From the NCBI GenBank assembly GCA_019391515.1, contig JAHXQP010000025.1, positions 1-64,000 of the forward strand: a DNA stretch of 64,000 nt, read 5' to 3'. This document shows, one piece after another, positions 30,165 through 38,891 of this stretch. Under the pieces are notes generated by a model. It had not been told where the DNA came from and did no database searches. It saw nothing but the letters and a program-made list of their open reading frames with translations. Source of the DNA: Clostridiaceae bacterium. GTDB taxonomy: Bacteria; Bacillota; Clostridia; Tissierellales; Sporanaerobacteraceae. A program made the translations under genes and the position numbers. Numbering within the stretch: position 1 is the stretch's first letter; every line of letters starts with the position of its first letter.

Positions 30165-31253
30165 TCATTTATTTAATAGTTCCTTATATAAACTTAAAGT
30201 CTCTTTTATCATCTTATCCAATGAAAAATTCTCTATAATCACTTTTCTAGAATTTGCCTTCTTCTTTTTATATATCTGATTATTATCATGTAAGCAAATA
30301 ATAGTTTCTACAAATTTTTTAGGTTTTCCATAAGGAATTAATATACCCATATCACCTTTTTCAAATATCTCAGGTACTCCACCTACTTCCGTTGCCACTA
30401 CAACTTTTCCAGAAGAAAGGGCTTCTAATATAGAGAATGATATAGCTTCACTTTTTGAAGGTGATACATATATATCAGTAATAGATAATATCTCTAAAAT
30501 GTCTTCTCTATAACCTAAAAATAAAACAAATTCTTCTAATCCATAATCTTCTACCTTTTGTTTAATAAATTGTTCTTCTTCTCCTGATCCCACCAATAAT
30601 AATTTAAAATCTTCTATATGATTTTTTAATTCTTTTACACCTTCCATTAAAAAACCATGCCCTTTTTCTTTGTTAAATCTTGACACAGTTGTTAACACTA
30701 ATGTATTTTTATTTAAACCTAATTCCTTTTTCAAAGTACAATTTTCAATTGGTTTATAATAATCTGTATCAACTCCATTATATATAACTTTAAGTTTTTC
30801 TGATGAAATACCCTCTTTTTTCAAGGAACTTTTTACCGCATGTGAAACACATATGATTTTATCAACAAATCTAGAAAATAATTTATTGAAAAACTTTATT
30901 TTCCTATTATTTTCTGCTATTAAATGACCTGTCCAAATTATCTTTATCTTGGGATTAAATATTTTAGAAAGTATAGCTATATAGTTCTCTCTTAAGAAAT
31001 GTGTTTGAATTATATCAATATTATTGGCTTTACAATAATTAGCTATATCTTTTGCAGCCTTAAAATCAAAAGGACTTTTCATTTTTATAATATCTATATT
31101 GTCACATTTTTCTTTGACTTTTTTATGATTTCCTCCTTCATGATCACAAACAACAAAAAAACTTATATCTTTAGCCATATTATCTAAAATATTAAACAAA
31201 TATGTTTCTGCTCCACCTTTTTCTATGGTAAAAATCATATGTAATATATTCAC
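30165..31253 (-). CDS. GT4 family glycosyltransferase
   Basis: About 362 residues, GT-B fold, with FTIEKGGAETYLFNIL at the N-terminus, VSRFNKEKGHGFLMEGV in the linker to the donor domain and SEAISFSILEALSSG with the Glu pair. The frame opens at 31292, but AGGAG sits seven bases before the GTG at 31253, giving MNILHMIFTIEKGG, a typical start. It is the most upstream gene of the glycan cluster. The substrate is unknown. Confidence 0.92.
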   Translation of the reverse strand: MNILHMIFTIEKGGAETYLFNILDNMAKDISFFVVCDHEGGNHKKVKEKCDNIDIIKMKSPFDFKAAKDIANYCKANNIDIIQTHFLRENYIAILSKIFNPKIKIIWTGHLIAENNRKIKFFNKLFSRFVDKIICVSHAVKSSLKKEGISSEKLKVIYNGVDTDYYKPIENCTLKKELGLNKNTLVLTTVSRFNKEKGHGFLMEGVKELKNHIEDFKLLLVGSGEEEQFIKQKVEDYGLEEFVLFLGYREDILEILSITDIYVSPSKSEAISFSILEALSSGKVVVATEVGGVPEIFEKGDMGILIPYGKPKKFVETIICLHDNNQIYKKKKANSRKVIIENFSLDKMIKETLSLYKELLNK

Positions 31254-31399
31254 CTTTTTACTCCTTCCGTAAACTAATTTAAAAACAATCACCTTTATTA
31301 TTTCTCCATTAGATTATACTATAGTTTTCACGTATTTAAAACATATTAAGAACATTTCCCAGGAAATTTCCCGAAAACTAGTATTTTTACCCATAAAAA

Positions 31400-31426
31400 A
31401 ATAAGCATGTAACTCATGCTTATTTT
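31400..31426 (-). terminator. terminator of the alr-ndoAI-mazF operon
   Basis: AATAAGCATG / CATGCTTATT stem with loop TAACT, followed on the minus strand by a T7 run. Confidence 0.85.
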
Positions 31427-31431
31427 CTATT

Positions 31432-31782
31432 CTATAAATCTACAAGTCCAAGACTTATTTTTATACATTCATTTACTTTAAGCATCATTTCATCACTAAA
31501 TTTGCCGATTTTTTCTCTCAATCTTTTTTTATCAATAGTTCTAATTTGTTCCAGTAAAACTACTGAATCTTTAGGCAAGCCATATTCTGTAGCATTAATT
31601 TCTACATGGGTTGGAAGTTTGGCCTTATTTATCTGAGAAGTAATTGCTGCTATTATTATTGTTGGGCTATATTTATTCCCTATATCATTTTGTACCACAA
31701 GTACTGGCCGAACTCCCCCTTGTTCTGATCCTACTACAGGACTTAAATCGGCATAAAAAATATCGCCTCTTTTAACTATCAC
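31432..31782 (-). CDS. mazF: mRNA endoribonuclease toxin MazF/NdoA (EndoA)
   Basis: 116 residues, the classic PemK/MazF length. [32 protein letters not shown] and the conserved [15 protein letters not shown] region match B. subtilis NdoA, which cleaves single-stranded RNA at UACAU. The GTG start overlaps the antitoxin stop by four bases (coupled translation). The order alr, antitoxin, toxin is that of B. subtilis. Confidence 0.97.
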   Translation of the reverse strand: MIVKRGDIFYADLSPVVGSEQGGVRPVLVVQNDIGNKYSPTIIIAAITSQINKAKLPTHVEINATEYGLPKDSVVLLEQIRTIDKKRLREKIGKFSDEMMLKVNECIKISLGLVDL

Positions 31783-32066
31783 ACTTTTTCACACCCTGAC
31801 CCTGTAAGTTTTGCTTCATAACTATCTAACTCTCTCATATCTTCTTCTAATCCAACTTCTGCCAAAGTAGAGTTTATCTTACTCATTGCTTTATAACCAT
31901 CTTTTAACTTTTCACAAATTTCCACTCTCTTTTTTTCTCTAATGTATAGCTTCATTGCCTCTCTTACAAATTCACTTCGATTTTTCTTTTCCATGGAGAC
32001 TATAAAATCAACCTCTTCTAATAAGCTATTAGGCAAACTTATCATAATTCTTTTGGTTTTAGCCAT
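31779..32066 (-). CDS. NdoAI-type ribbon-helix-helix antitoxin
   Basis: 95 residues. The N-terminal RHH domain ([20 protein letters not shown], then [13 protein letters not shown]) binds DNA and the C-terminal tail wraps the toxin. The start is set at the ATG at 32066 (MAKTKRIM), as in homologues, rather than the frame opening at 32084. It pairs with MazF immediately downstream and probably autoregulates. Confidence 0.93.
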   Translation of the reverse strand: MAKTKRIMISLPNSLLEEVDFIVSMEKKNRSEFVREAMKLYIREKKRVEICEKLKDGYKAMSKINSTLAEVGLEEDMRELDSYEAKLTGSGCEKV

Positions 32067-32255
32067 TAATATTTGCACCCCCAAGCCTTTTAGAGATTCC
32101 CCCCATTAAACCAATCCCATTAAAATAAGCCCCATTAAAATATATTAACAAAATAAAAAATTATGACATTTTAGTGCCGAAAATATTCATATAAACAATT
32201 ATATTTGTTTATTATAATTGTGTCAATATTAAAGACATATTATACAAATATTAGA

Positions 32256-33431
32256 TTAATCTAATAAATAATCTATAATTTTTATTATTTTACCATCTTT
32301 AGTGTAAACTCTAGGCACCCTTCTTCCTACCATACAAACTATTTCATAATTTATAGTACCTAATTTTTCTGCTACTTCATCAATGTGAGGAACTCCATTT
32401 GATCCATCTCCAAATAATACCACTTCATCTCCTACTTTTACATCTTCTATATCTGTTACATCAATCATGCATTGATCCATACATATTTTACCTACAATTG
32501 GTGCTCTCTTTCCTTTTATAGCTACTTCTGTCTTAGAAGTTAAAAGTCTTGTAAATCCATCTGCATATCCAATAGGAATTGTAGCAATTTTACTTTTCCT
32601 TTTTGTAACAAATATTTGGCCATAGCTAATTCCTGTACCTTCAGGAACTTCTTTTAAGTGAGCGATTTTTGCTTTTAAAGTCATGGCTGGATTTAAACTG
32701 ATTTTTTCTTTATCTACCTCGTCAGATGGATAGAGGCCATAAATCATTATTCCTCCTCTTACCATATTTAGATTATATTCTGGCAAATCTATAGTAGTAG
32801 CACTATTCGACACATGTTTAATAGGAATTTGTATATTCCTATCTTCTAACTTTTCAATAACCCATTTATAATTTTTAAATTGTTTTTCTGTATAAGATTT
32901 ATCTACCTCATCAGCTTTAGCAAAGTGGGTGAATATACCTTCTATTTCTAAATTAGGAAGTTTAAATATTTTTTCAATTTTATCTATAGAACTGTTCACT
33001 GGTGGAAATCCTATTCTTCCCATTCCTGAGTCCACTTTAATATGAACCTTCGCCCTTTTATTTAAACTACCAGCTACTTGAGATAGTTTCTCTGCTGATT
33101 CTAATTTGTAGATAGCTTCAATGATACCGTTTTCCACAGCTATTTTATGTTGACTATCTGGAGTATACCCTAGTATTAATATAGGTACATTTATACCTAC
33201 TCTTCTTAATTCTACAGCTTCTGACAATGTAGCTACTGCCAATCTATCTGCTCCATTTTCAAGAAATACTTTTGCTGCTTCTATGGATCCATGTCCATAA
33301 GCATTGGCTTTTACTACCGCTGTTACTAATGCTTCCTTATTTGTAATTCTTCTTACTTCTTTAATATTGTGAGCTAAACTATCTAAATCAATTTCAGCCC
33401 AAACTGGTCGCAATTCCTCTAAATTACTCAT
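32256..33431 (-). CDS. alr: alanine racemase
   Basis: 391 residues. The PLP lysine lies in VVKANAYGHGS, the second-subunit catalytic Tyr in IGYADGF and the substrate-binding MVRGGIMIYGLYPS is intact. It makes D-alanine for peptidoglycan. An AAGGAGG site precedes the ATG. It follows the gerS-like gene, as in the C. difficile gerS-alr2 pair, where Alr2 and GerS are both tied to spore biology. The same neighbourhood in B. subtilis holds the vegetative alr. Confidence 0.97.
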   Translation of the reverse strand: MSNLEELRPVWAEIDLDSLAHNIKEVRRITNKEALVTAVVKANAYGHGSIEAAKVFLENGADRLAVATLSEAVELRRVGINVPILILGYTPDSQHKIAVENGIIEAIYKLESAEKLSQVAGSLNKRAKVHIKVDSGMGRIGFPPVNSSIDKIEKIFKLPNLEIEGIFTHFAKADEVDKSYTEKQFKNYKWVIEKLEDRNIQIPIKHVSNSATTIDLPEYNLNMVRGGIMIYGLYPSDEVDKEKISLNPAMTLKAKIAHLKEVPEGTGISYGQIFVTKRKSKIATIPIGYADGFTRLLTSKTEVAIKGKRAPIVGKICMDQCMIDVTDIEDVKVGDEVVLFGDGSNGVPHIDEVAEKLGTINYEIVCMVGRRVPRVYTKDGKIIKIIDYLLD

Positions 33432-33446
33432 CTTTAGTGCGCCTCC

Positions 33447-34043
33447 TTAAAAGTCTTCATCTAATGTTAAATTATATTTAAAATTTTCATAAAATATTTC
33501 TGTGTTAACTTCTCCATTCCTATCTAATATGTTCAATTTATATGGGACAAAATCCTTCTTATTTAGCCATACTTTTTGACTATATCTATAATTACTCTGA
33601 TTTTGTAAATCTATTGTAAATATTATGTATTCTTCTTCTATAGATATTTTGGGGTTCTCACAATCACTCAAATTTTCATAGAAATTTCCTATGAAAAAAC
33701 TTTTGTCTAAAGATTTTACATTCTCCATAGAAATTGTCTGGCTTATATTGGGATGCTTTAAAAAAATTTTATCTCCATCATATATAATTATACACCCTAA
33801 ACTCTCTTTTGGTTCAATAATTTCTAATTTAATTTTATCTGGTTTTATAAATATCTCTTTAAACTTATAAGAAGTTGCTCCTTTGTTACTCTTAACTACT
33901 ACCTTTGATACAGATTCATAATTGTCTAAATTGTCTATACTTTTCTTAATATTATTTAAAATTTCTTCATCAGTTGTTTTTTTACAAGATGTAAACATAA
34001 GTAAAATAATTATAAGAAATAAAACACCCGATACTTTTCTCAT
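33447..34043 (-). CDS. GerS/YdcC-type LolA-like lipoprotein
   Basis: 198 residues. The lipoprotein signal ends in FTSC (Cys about residue 20). The rest has the beta-rich LolA/LolB-like pattern (YKFKEIFIKPDKIKLEIIEP, IIYDGDKIFLKHP, KVWLNKKDFVPYKLNI). C. difficile GerS, encoded just upstream of alr2, is a lipoprotein needed for cortex modification with CwlD and hence germination. B. subtilis YdcC occupies the same place between acpS and alr. Assignment as a GerS homologue rests on fold, lipobox and position. Confidence 0.82.
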   Translation of the reverse strand: MRKVSGVLFLIIILLMFTSCKKTTDEEILNNIKKSIDNLDNYESVSKVVVKSNKGATSYKFKEIFIKPDKIKLEIIEPKESLGCIIIYDGDKIFLKHPNISQTISMENVKSLDKSFFIGNFYENLSDCENPKISIEEEYIIFTIDLQNQSNYRYSQKVWLNKKDFVPYKLNILDRNGEVNTEIFYENFKYNLTLDEDF

Positions 34044-34060
34044 ATTCCCATCCTTTGATT

Positions 34061-35338
34061 TTAATTTTTATAAACTAAATCTATTGCATACGGAATATTT
34101 TCTAAAATATCCTCAGCAATTAACCCATATTCTCCTTTTTCATTTTTAGCTAAATCTCCAGCCAATCCATGTATATAAGTACCTAAAATAGCCGATTCAT
34201 AAAACCCTATTCCCTGGCCTATAAAACTACTTATAACTCCTGTAAGTAAATCTCCACTACCCGCAGTTGCCATACCTGGATTTCCTGTTCTATTTATATA
34301 TATATCTCCACTTTTACTACAAACTACAGTATTAGCTCCTTTTAAAACTGTAGTTACATTGTACTTTTGAGAAGCCATTTTACAGTATTTTATCCTATTT
34401 TTTTGTATTTCTCCTATGCTTACCTTAAGAAGTCTAGAAAGCTCTCCTGGGTGAGGGGTTATAACAGTCTCTCCTTCCCTATTTATAAGGATTTCTGGCT
34501 CTTCAGAAACGCAATTTAAACCGTCTGCATCTAATACCATGGGTTCATCAAATATATTAAGGATTTCTTCCACTATCCTAATTCTCTCATAATCTACTCC
34601 AATTCCTGGACCTAAAGCTATTACATCTAAGTCTTTAATATCTTTCTCTATATCCTGTATGCTATCTAAAATAAAATGTCCTTTTCCATTATCTTCAACA
34701 GGCTTTATTATGGTTTCTGTCAATTTAAAAGACATTATATTTGACAAAGACTTAGGAGTTATAGTATAGACTAATCCACTTCCACTTCTTAAAGAAGCTT
34801 TACTTGAAAAATAAGCTGCTCCAGTCATTCCTGTACTTCCTGCAACTATACCTACTCTTCCATAAGTACCCTTATGGCTTTCTTCTTTTCTAACTGGCAA
34901 TATGTTTTTCATATGTTTTAAATCCTTCATTCCTTTTAATTCAATATCTCTAGAATAATTTAACCTACCTTCTCCAATTACTGCAGCTATAGCATATTCT
35001 CTTTCATGGGTTATTGAAAGATAGAGACTTCCTATACCTTTTTCCTCCATTAAAAAAAGAGCCTTACCATATAATTTTACGTGAGGTTTACCTAGATTAT
35101 TATGAAAAACTTCAATTTCCTTTAAACTAATTTTACCTATACCAGTACCTAGTACTTTACTTACAGCTTCCTTTGTTGCAAATATTCCTCCAATAGTACA
35201 TGGATTTTCATGTTTTGCTTTTATATACTCAATTTCACTATCAGTAAAAACTTTATTTAAAAATCTTTCCTTTTTAGTCTGTATAATCCTTTCTATTCTT
35301 TTTAAATTTACAATATCTACTCCAATACCTTTTAACAT
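34061..35338 (-). CDS. fused holo-ACP synthase / ADP-dependent NAD(P)HX dehydratase (AcpS-NnrD)
   Basis: 425 residues in two parts. Residues 1-125 are AcpS (GIGVDIVNLKRIERI, IFATKEAVSKVLGTGIG, LYLSITHEREYAIAAVI), which loads 4'-phosphopantetheine on acyl carrier protein. Residues about 150-425 are the CARKD/NnrD kinase-fold domain (VGIVAGSTGMTGAAYFSS, ALGPGIG, VITPHPGELSRLL, NPGMATAGSGDLLTG), which dehydrates damaged hydrated NAD(P)H. The NnrE epimerase domain normally fused in front of NnrD is absent. No frameshift or internal start is needed to read both halves. Confidence 0.9.
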   Translation of the reverse strand: MLKGIGVDIVNLKRIERIIQTKKERFLNKVFTDSEIEYIKAKHENPCTIGGIFATKEAVSKVLGTGIGKISLKEIEVFHNNLGKPHVKLYGKALFLMEEKGIGSLYLSITHEREYAIAAVIGEGRLNYSRDIELKGMKDLKHMKNILPVRKEESHKGTYGRVGIVAGSTGMTGAAYFSSKASLRSGSGLVYTITPKSLSNIMSFKLTETIIKPVEDNGKGHFILDSIQDIEKDIKDLDVIALGPGIGVDYERIRIVEEILNIFDEPMVLDADGLNCVSEEPEILINREGETVITPHPGELSRLLKVSIGEIQKNRIKYCKMASQKYNVTTVLKGANTVVCSKSGDIYINRTGNPGMATAGSGDLLTGVISSFIGQGIGFYESAILGTYIHGLAGDLAKNEKGEYGLIAEDILENIPYAIDLVYKN

Positions 35339-35349
35339 TTTATCCCTTC

Positions 35350-35613
35350 TTATTTTAAGTTTTCAAAAATTCCTCCATCTAATGAAATGCCAAATAATCT
35401 AGCCATAACTTGAACAAATTGCCCTATAAAATAAATAAGCCCTATAAAAAACACTAAAATAAAAAACAACTTTATAGTAGTTTTAGTTTTTTCATTTATA
35501 TCCTTATTTTTCTTATGCAATAAAGTGTTTTTAATTAGAACTGTAAAAAAATCAAAAAATATCTCCAATACTCCTAGAACTAAAAAAATAAGGAAAATTA
35601 TTTTTTTATTCAT
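35350..35613 (-). CDS. small membrane protein, unknown
   Basis: 87 residues with two TM helices (about 5-25 and 50-70) flanking a Lys-rich cytosolic or external loop (HKKNKDINEKTKTT). It is in line with the feo operon side genes and with acpS-nnrD (11-base gap), so it is probably co-transcribed. No family recognised. Confidence 0.6.
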   Translation of the reverse strand: MNKKIIFLIFLVLGVLEIFFDFFTVLIKNTLLHKKNKDINEKTKTTIKLFFILVFFIGLIYFIGQFVQVMARLFGISLDGGIFENLK

Positions 35614-35625
35614 ATATATACCTCT

Positions 35626-36240
35626 CTATTCAAATACTTCTCTATCTAATTTTTCAATCTCCTTGCTACCTAACATTCTATGCAAAAAAGTATAGGTATC
35701 ATTTATCCACTCTTCATAATCATGCTTTTCATTTATAAGACTTCTCAATCTTTCTCTTAAGTCTTCTAATTCACTTAATATATTGGATAGCTTTTCTTCT
35801 TTATCCTTTAACTCAATATATCCATAATTTACTGTTGCTTTTAAAAGCTCATAGTTTAAATCCCTTATATCTTCTGGAATAGTCTCTAGTTTAAAAGTTA
35901 ATTCATCTATTGTTTCATTTATCCAATATATTTTTTCTTTATATTCATCTAGAAGTTCTACTGACTCAATTTTTTCACCATTATTTATTGCATCTGAAAT
36001 ACCTAATATCATTCTCATGCATTTTAATTTTTCTTTGTGCCAATGGGAAATCTCCCTCTCAATTTTTTTCTGTTCCTTCAATAATTCCTCTAAAGCCTTT
36101 TTATATTTCTTAATATTCTTATCATCTACCTTACCAAATAGCTGTATCCAGTCATCATCTCTAACTAATATGGGAAGCCTATTTTTTAAAATAATGTTTT
36201 CATCCAATTCAATATTATTTTCTCCAAATTTTGCAAACAT
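35626..36240 (-). CDS. coiled-coil protein, unknown
   Basis: 204 residues, no signal peptide or TM helix. Residues 45-180 are strongly helical with heptad patterns (ALEELLKEQKKIEREISHWH; LSNILSELEDLRERLRSLIN). The N-terminal 40 residues look folded (FGENNIELDENIILKNRLPI). Its charge and length suggest a cytosolic scaffold or partner protein. It starts with AAGGAGG and precedes the small membrane protein by 13 bases. Confidence 0.65.
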   Translation of the reverse strand: MFAKFGENNIELDENIILKNRLPILVRDDDWIQLFGKVDDKNIKKYKKALEELLKEQKKIEREISHWHKEKLKCMRMILGISDAINNGEKIESVELLDEYKEKIYWINETIDELTFKLETIPEDIRDLNYELLKATVNYGYIELKDKEEKLSNILSELEDLRERLRSLINEKHDYEEWINDTYTFLHRMLGSKEIEKLDREVFE

Positions 36241-36319
36241 AAAATTTACCTCCTTCCCTAAATTATACTACAACTTAAAGAACTTTTTAAATAGGCTATT
36301 ATGTTTATAATTTTTTAGA

Positions 36320-36358
36320 CAAAAAAAGAGAGTAATTTTCTTCACCCTCTTTTGATAT
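36320..36358 (-). terminator. terminator of the feo operon
   Basis: Hairpin AAAAGAGGG/CTCTCTTTT around the ATTTTC loop region, followed by TTTTTTTG on the minus strand, just after feoA. Confidence 0.65.
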
Positions 36359-36363
36359 ATTTA

Positions 36364-36579
36364 TTATTCAACTACAATTGTGCTGGCAATTTCTTTATCT
36401 ACAGCTACTTGAGTATATCCCACTTGAAAAACATAGGAAGGAAAAGTTTGAATCACCTTAACAGACGAACCAGGAAATACTCCCATAGCCATTAATTTTC
36501 TTATAATATCATCCCTATCTGTTTTAATCTCAACTATAGTTCCTTCAAATCCTTTTTCCAAATTAGCTAGTGTTTTCAT
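36364..36579 (-). CDS. feoA: ferrous iron transport protein A (FeoA)
   Basis: 71 residues, one SH3-like FeoA domain: ANLEKGFEGTIVEIKTDRDD, then LMAMGVFPGSSVKVIQTFPS. It is the small cytosolic partner of FeoB. Its ATG lies one base from the stop of the small Cys-rich gene (AGTAGATG junction), so translation is coupled. It is last in the feo operon, whereas in many bacteria feoA is first. Confidence 0.93.
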   Translation of the reverse strand: MKTLANLEKGFEGTIVEIKTDRDDIIRKLMAMGVFPGSSVKVIQTFPSYVFQVGYTQVAVDKEIASTIVVE

Positions 36580-36756
36580 CTACTTTCTCCCCTTTTTCTT
36601 CTTTAAAAAACTAAACAACCTAGACTTTCCTAATATCTCATATCCACAATTGGGACATTTATATTTTCCACAATTTTTATTCAACGGGCAACTAGCGCAA
36701 GACTTTTTACTCTCTTCTTCTGTAAATTCATATCCACAGAAACTGCATTTTATCAT
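36580..36756 (-). CDS. 58-aa Cys-rich (zinc-ribbon or Fe-S) protein inside feo operon
   Basis: A short frame read directly from the minus strand: MIKCSFCGYEFTEEES..., then CASCPLNKNCGKYKCPNCGY, ending in a basic tail with the stop directly before feoA. It has seven Cys in CxxC, CxxC, C and CxxC arrangement. Its ATG shares bases with the TGA of the FeoB membrane subunit (ATGA), and its TAG abuts the feoA start, so it is wedged exactly between the two feo genes. It is probably a FeoB-associated metal-binding protein with zinc or an Fe-S/Fe(II) site; which metal is unknown. Confidence 0.85.
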   Translation of the reverse strand: MIKCSFCGYEFTEEESKKSCASCPLNKNCGKYKCPNCGYEILGKSRLFSFLKKKKGRK

Positions 36757-38204
36757 GCTAATGCACCTGTAGCAAGTAATATCCAGTTTAAAGCATATCC
36801 TGCAAAGAAAGAAAATACAAGTACAAATACAGCAATATAAATAGCAGTCTTAAATCCTCTTTCCTTGATCATCATTACAAATTGAGCTACACAAGGAACA
36901 AATAAGGTTAAAGTAGCTGCCGCTACTACTAATTGTCTTGTAGATAATATACCTTCCTTTACCAAGTCAAACAATCCTGCTGCGCCATAATCTCTTCTGA
37001 AAAATCCAAATAAAAATACTTCACTAACTTCCTTAGGAAGTCCAATAGCCACAACAAAAGGCCTAAAAATACCGACTAATTTTGGAAAAACACCTATTAT
37101 ATTTCCAAACCAAATAAATATACTTATTAATATAAACAACGGCAATATTTCCGCAAAATACCATTCCATTCTAGTATAAGTCTTTACTAATACATTTGAT
37201 AACTTAGGAAGTCTTAATGGAGGCATTTCCATATAAAATAATGGCTCTTCTCCAGGTAAAACTTTAGCAGCTAAATATCCAATAAATAAAAATACAAAAC
37301 TTATAAATATAATCCATGCAATAAGAGCCTTAGGTTCGCCAGAAAGTAAAGATAAAATAACTCCAAGCTGTGCTGAGCAAGGAATAGCTAAGGCCAATAA
37401 CAATGTAGAAATAATTCTTTCTCTTTCAGTTTCCAATGTCCTACTAACCATAGTAGCCATAGTATCACAACCAAAACCTAATACCATAGGTATTACAGCT
37501 CTTCCATTAAGTCCTATATTTTTAAATAGCCTGTCTACTAACATTGCAAGTCGTGGAAGATATCCACTGTCTTCGATGATAGAAAAAACAAAAAAGAAAG
37601 TACCTACTATAGGCAAAACTATTGCTACAGCATATCTTATTCCTAAAGTTATAATTCCATAATCTCCACCAATCAATGTTCTAAGCCATTCCCAAGGTAT
37701 GTGATTATTCAATATATTATCAATCCAAGGATTTATATGAGCTCCAAATATGCTCCCCTCTAAAAAATCTACTATAACTCCTGCACCAAACTGGCCTACA
37801 AATTTATAAAGGCCAAAATAAAGTACTAATAGTGCTATAGGTATTCCTGTAATTGGATTTAGCATAATTCTATTTAAAGTCTCTGAAAAACTCTTTTGTT
37901 TTCCTTCTGTCTTAGTCATGACACTATCTGTTATAATTTTTGCTTGTTTTTGTCTATAGGATGATATAACAAAAGTTAGTGGTTTTTCATATTCTTCTTT
38001 GGTTTCCTCAATTATGTTTATTATTTTCAAATAGTTTTTTCCTTCTAACTCTTTCGCCTCTTCCAATGCATCTTCATCTTCTTGAAGTAAAAGCAAAGAA
38101 AAAGCCCTTTTGGAAATAACATAATTTCCTTCTAATATATTTACTATATCCTGTATTGCATCTTCTATTTTATCATCATATATATTGCTAAGCTGCATTG
38201 ACAT
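36753..38204 (-). CDS. feoB: FeoB membrane subunit (split ferrous iron transporter)
   Basis: 483 residues. About 90 cytosolic residues corresponding to the FeoB helical spacer (IEDAIQDIVNILEGN) are followed by the membrane channel with two Gate halves. Conserved elements visible are VLGFGCDTMATMVSRTLETE and ALAIPCSAQLGVILSLLSG, with VPCVAQF near the C-terminus. The GTPase domain is on a separate overlapping gene upstream. Together they import Fe(II). The 17-base overlap with the GTPase gene implies a 1:1 coupled synthesis. Confidence 0.92.
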   Translation of the reverse strand: MSMQLSNIYDDKIEDAIQDIVNILEGNYVISKRAFSLLLLQEDEDALEEAKELEGKNYLKIINIIEETKEEYEKPLTFVISSYRQKQAKIITDSVMTKTEGKQKSFSETLNRIMLNPITGIPIALLVLYFGLYKFVGQFGAGVIVDFLEGSIFGAHINPWIDNILNNHIPWEWLRTLIGGDYGIITLGIRYAVAIVLPIVGTFFFVFSIIEDSGYLPRLAMLVDRLFKNIGLNGRAVIPMVLGFGCDTMATMVSRTLETERERIISTLLLALAIPCSAQLGVILSLLSGEPKALIAWIIFISFVFLFIGYLAAKVLPGEEPLFYMEMPPLRLPKLSNVLVKTYTRMEWYFAEILPLFILISIFIWFGNIIGVFPKLVGIFRPFVVAIGLPKEVSEVFLFGFFRRDYGAAGLFDLVKEGILSTRQLVVAAATLTLFVPCVAQFVMMIKERGFKTAIYIAVFVLVFSFFAGYALNWILLATGALA

Positions 38205-38754
38205 ATTTATCTATCCTCTCTCTCAATGTATCTACTCCTTTATTTAAAGCTGCAGTAGTTGATACCACTGGTATACTCAATTGTTCTTCTAACTTCTTAA
38301 TATCGATTCTAAGACCTAATTTCTTTGCCTCATCCATAATGTTTAAAACTAATATTACTGGAAGACCACTTTCTATTAATTGAAAGGTTAAAGGTAACAT
38401 TCTCTCTAAGTTCTTTGCATCTATTACATGAAGTACTACTTCTGGTTTCTCATTAAATAAAAGCCTTTTAGTTACTTTTTCTTCTTCAGTAATACACATA
38501 AAAGAATACATTCCAGGAGTATCTACTATTTCGTATTCCCTGTCCCCTAAAACGCCCTTTCCTCTAGAAACTTCCACAGTAGTTCCTGGATAATTAGACA
38601 CAGTTACATAAGATCTAGTTAGTCTATTGAAAAGTACACTTTTACCAACATTAGGAGTACCTACAAGGACAATCTTTTCTAACTCTTCTTTTGCTTCATC
38701 ATCAATAACAGTATTCTCCTTTTTTAAAGTTTGGGTAGGATTGCAACATTTCAT
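38188..38754 (-). CDS. feoB: FeoB GTPase subunit (split ferrous iron transporter)
   Basis: About 188 residues from the ATG at 38754 (AAGGAGG upstream; frame opens at 38799). It has the full G-protein set: G1 VGTPNVGKSVLFN, G2 Thr in YPGTTVE, G3 VDTPGMYS, G4 LNIMDEA (NxxD), G5 VSTTAALNKGV. The N-terminus carries CCNP, a possible metal or redox site. It is FeoB residues 1 to about 170 as a separate polypeptide and is the first gene of the feo operon. Confidence 0.93.
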   Translation of the reverse strand: MKCCNPTQTLKKENTVIDDEAKEELEKIVLVGTPNVGKSVLFNRLTRSYVTVSNYPGTTVEVSRGKGVLGDREYEIVDTPGMYSFMCITEEEKVTKRLLFNEKPEVVLHVIDAKNLERMLPLTFQLIESGLPVILVLNIMDEAKKLGLRIDIKKLEEQLSIPVVSTTAALNKGVDTLRERIDKYVNAA

Positions 38755-38804
38755 AAAAACGCCTCCTTGATATTGAAAACCATTTTCAGTGAATAACAAA
38801 AACT

Positions 38805-38833
38805 TACTCTCCGTCTATTTTATAAACAGAGAG
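38805..38833 (-). terminator. leader hairpin with T-run upstream of feoB (possible attenuator)
   Basis: Minus strand ACTCTCTGTTTAT-AAA-ATAGACGGAGAGT forms a 13-pair stem (some G-U), then AAGTTTTTG. It lies between the feo promoter and the first gene, about 25 bases after the expected transcription start. It could be a leader terminator or just a stabilising hairpin. Confidence 0.45.
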
Positions 38834-38862
38834 TTCTAATAACTATTTTCATTTACATCTCT

Positions 38863-38891
38863 ATTTTACATGATAATATGTATCAATTCAA
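38863..38891 (-). promoter_or_regulatory. feo promoter with Fur box in the spacer
   Basis: On the minus strand, TTGAAT (38886-38891), a 17-base spacer and TAAAAT (38863-38868). The spacer contains TGATAATATGTATCA (plus-strand reading, 38871-38885). This is a 7-1-7 inverted repeat differing in two positions from the Fur consensus TGATAATNATTATCA. Iron repression of feo is inferred. Confidence 0.75.
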
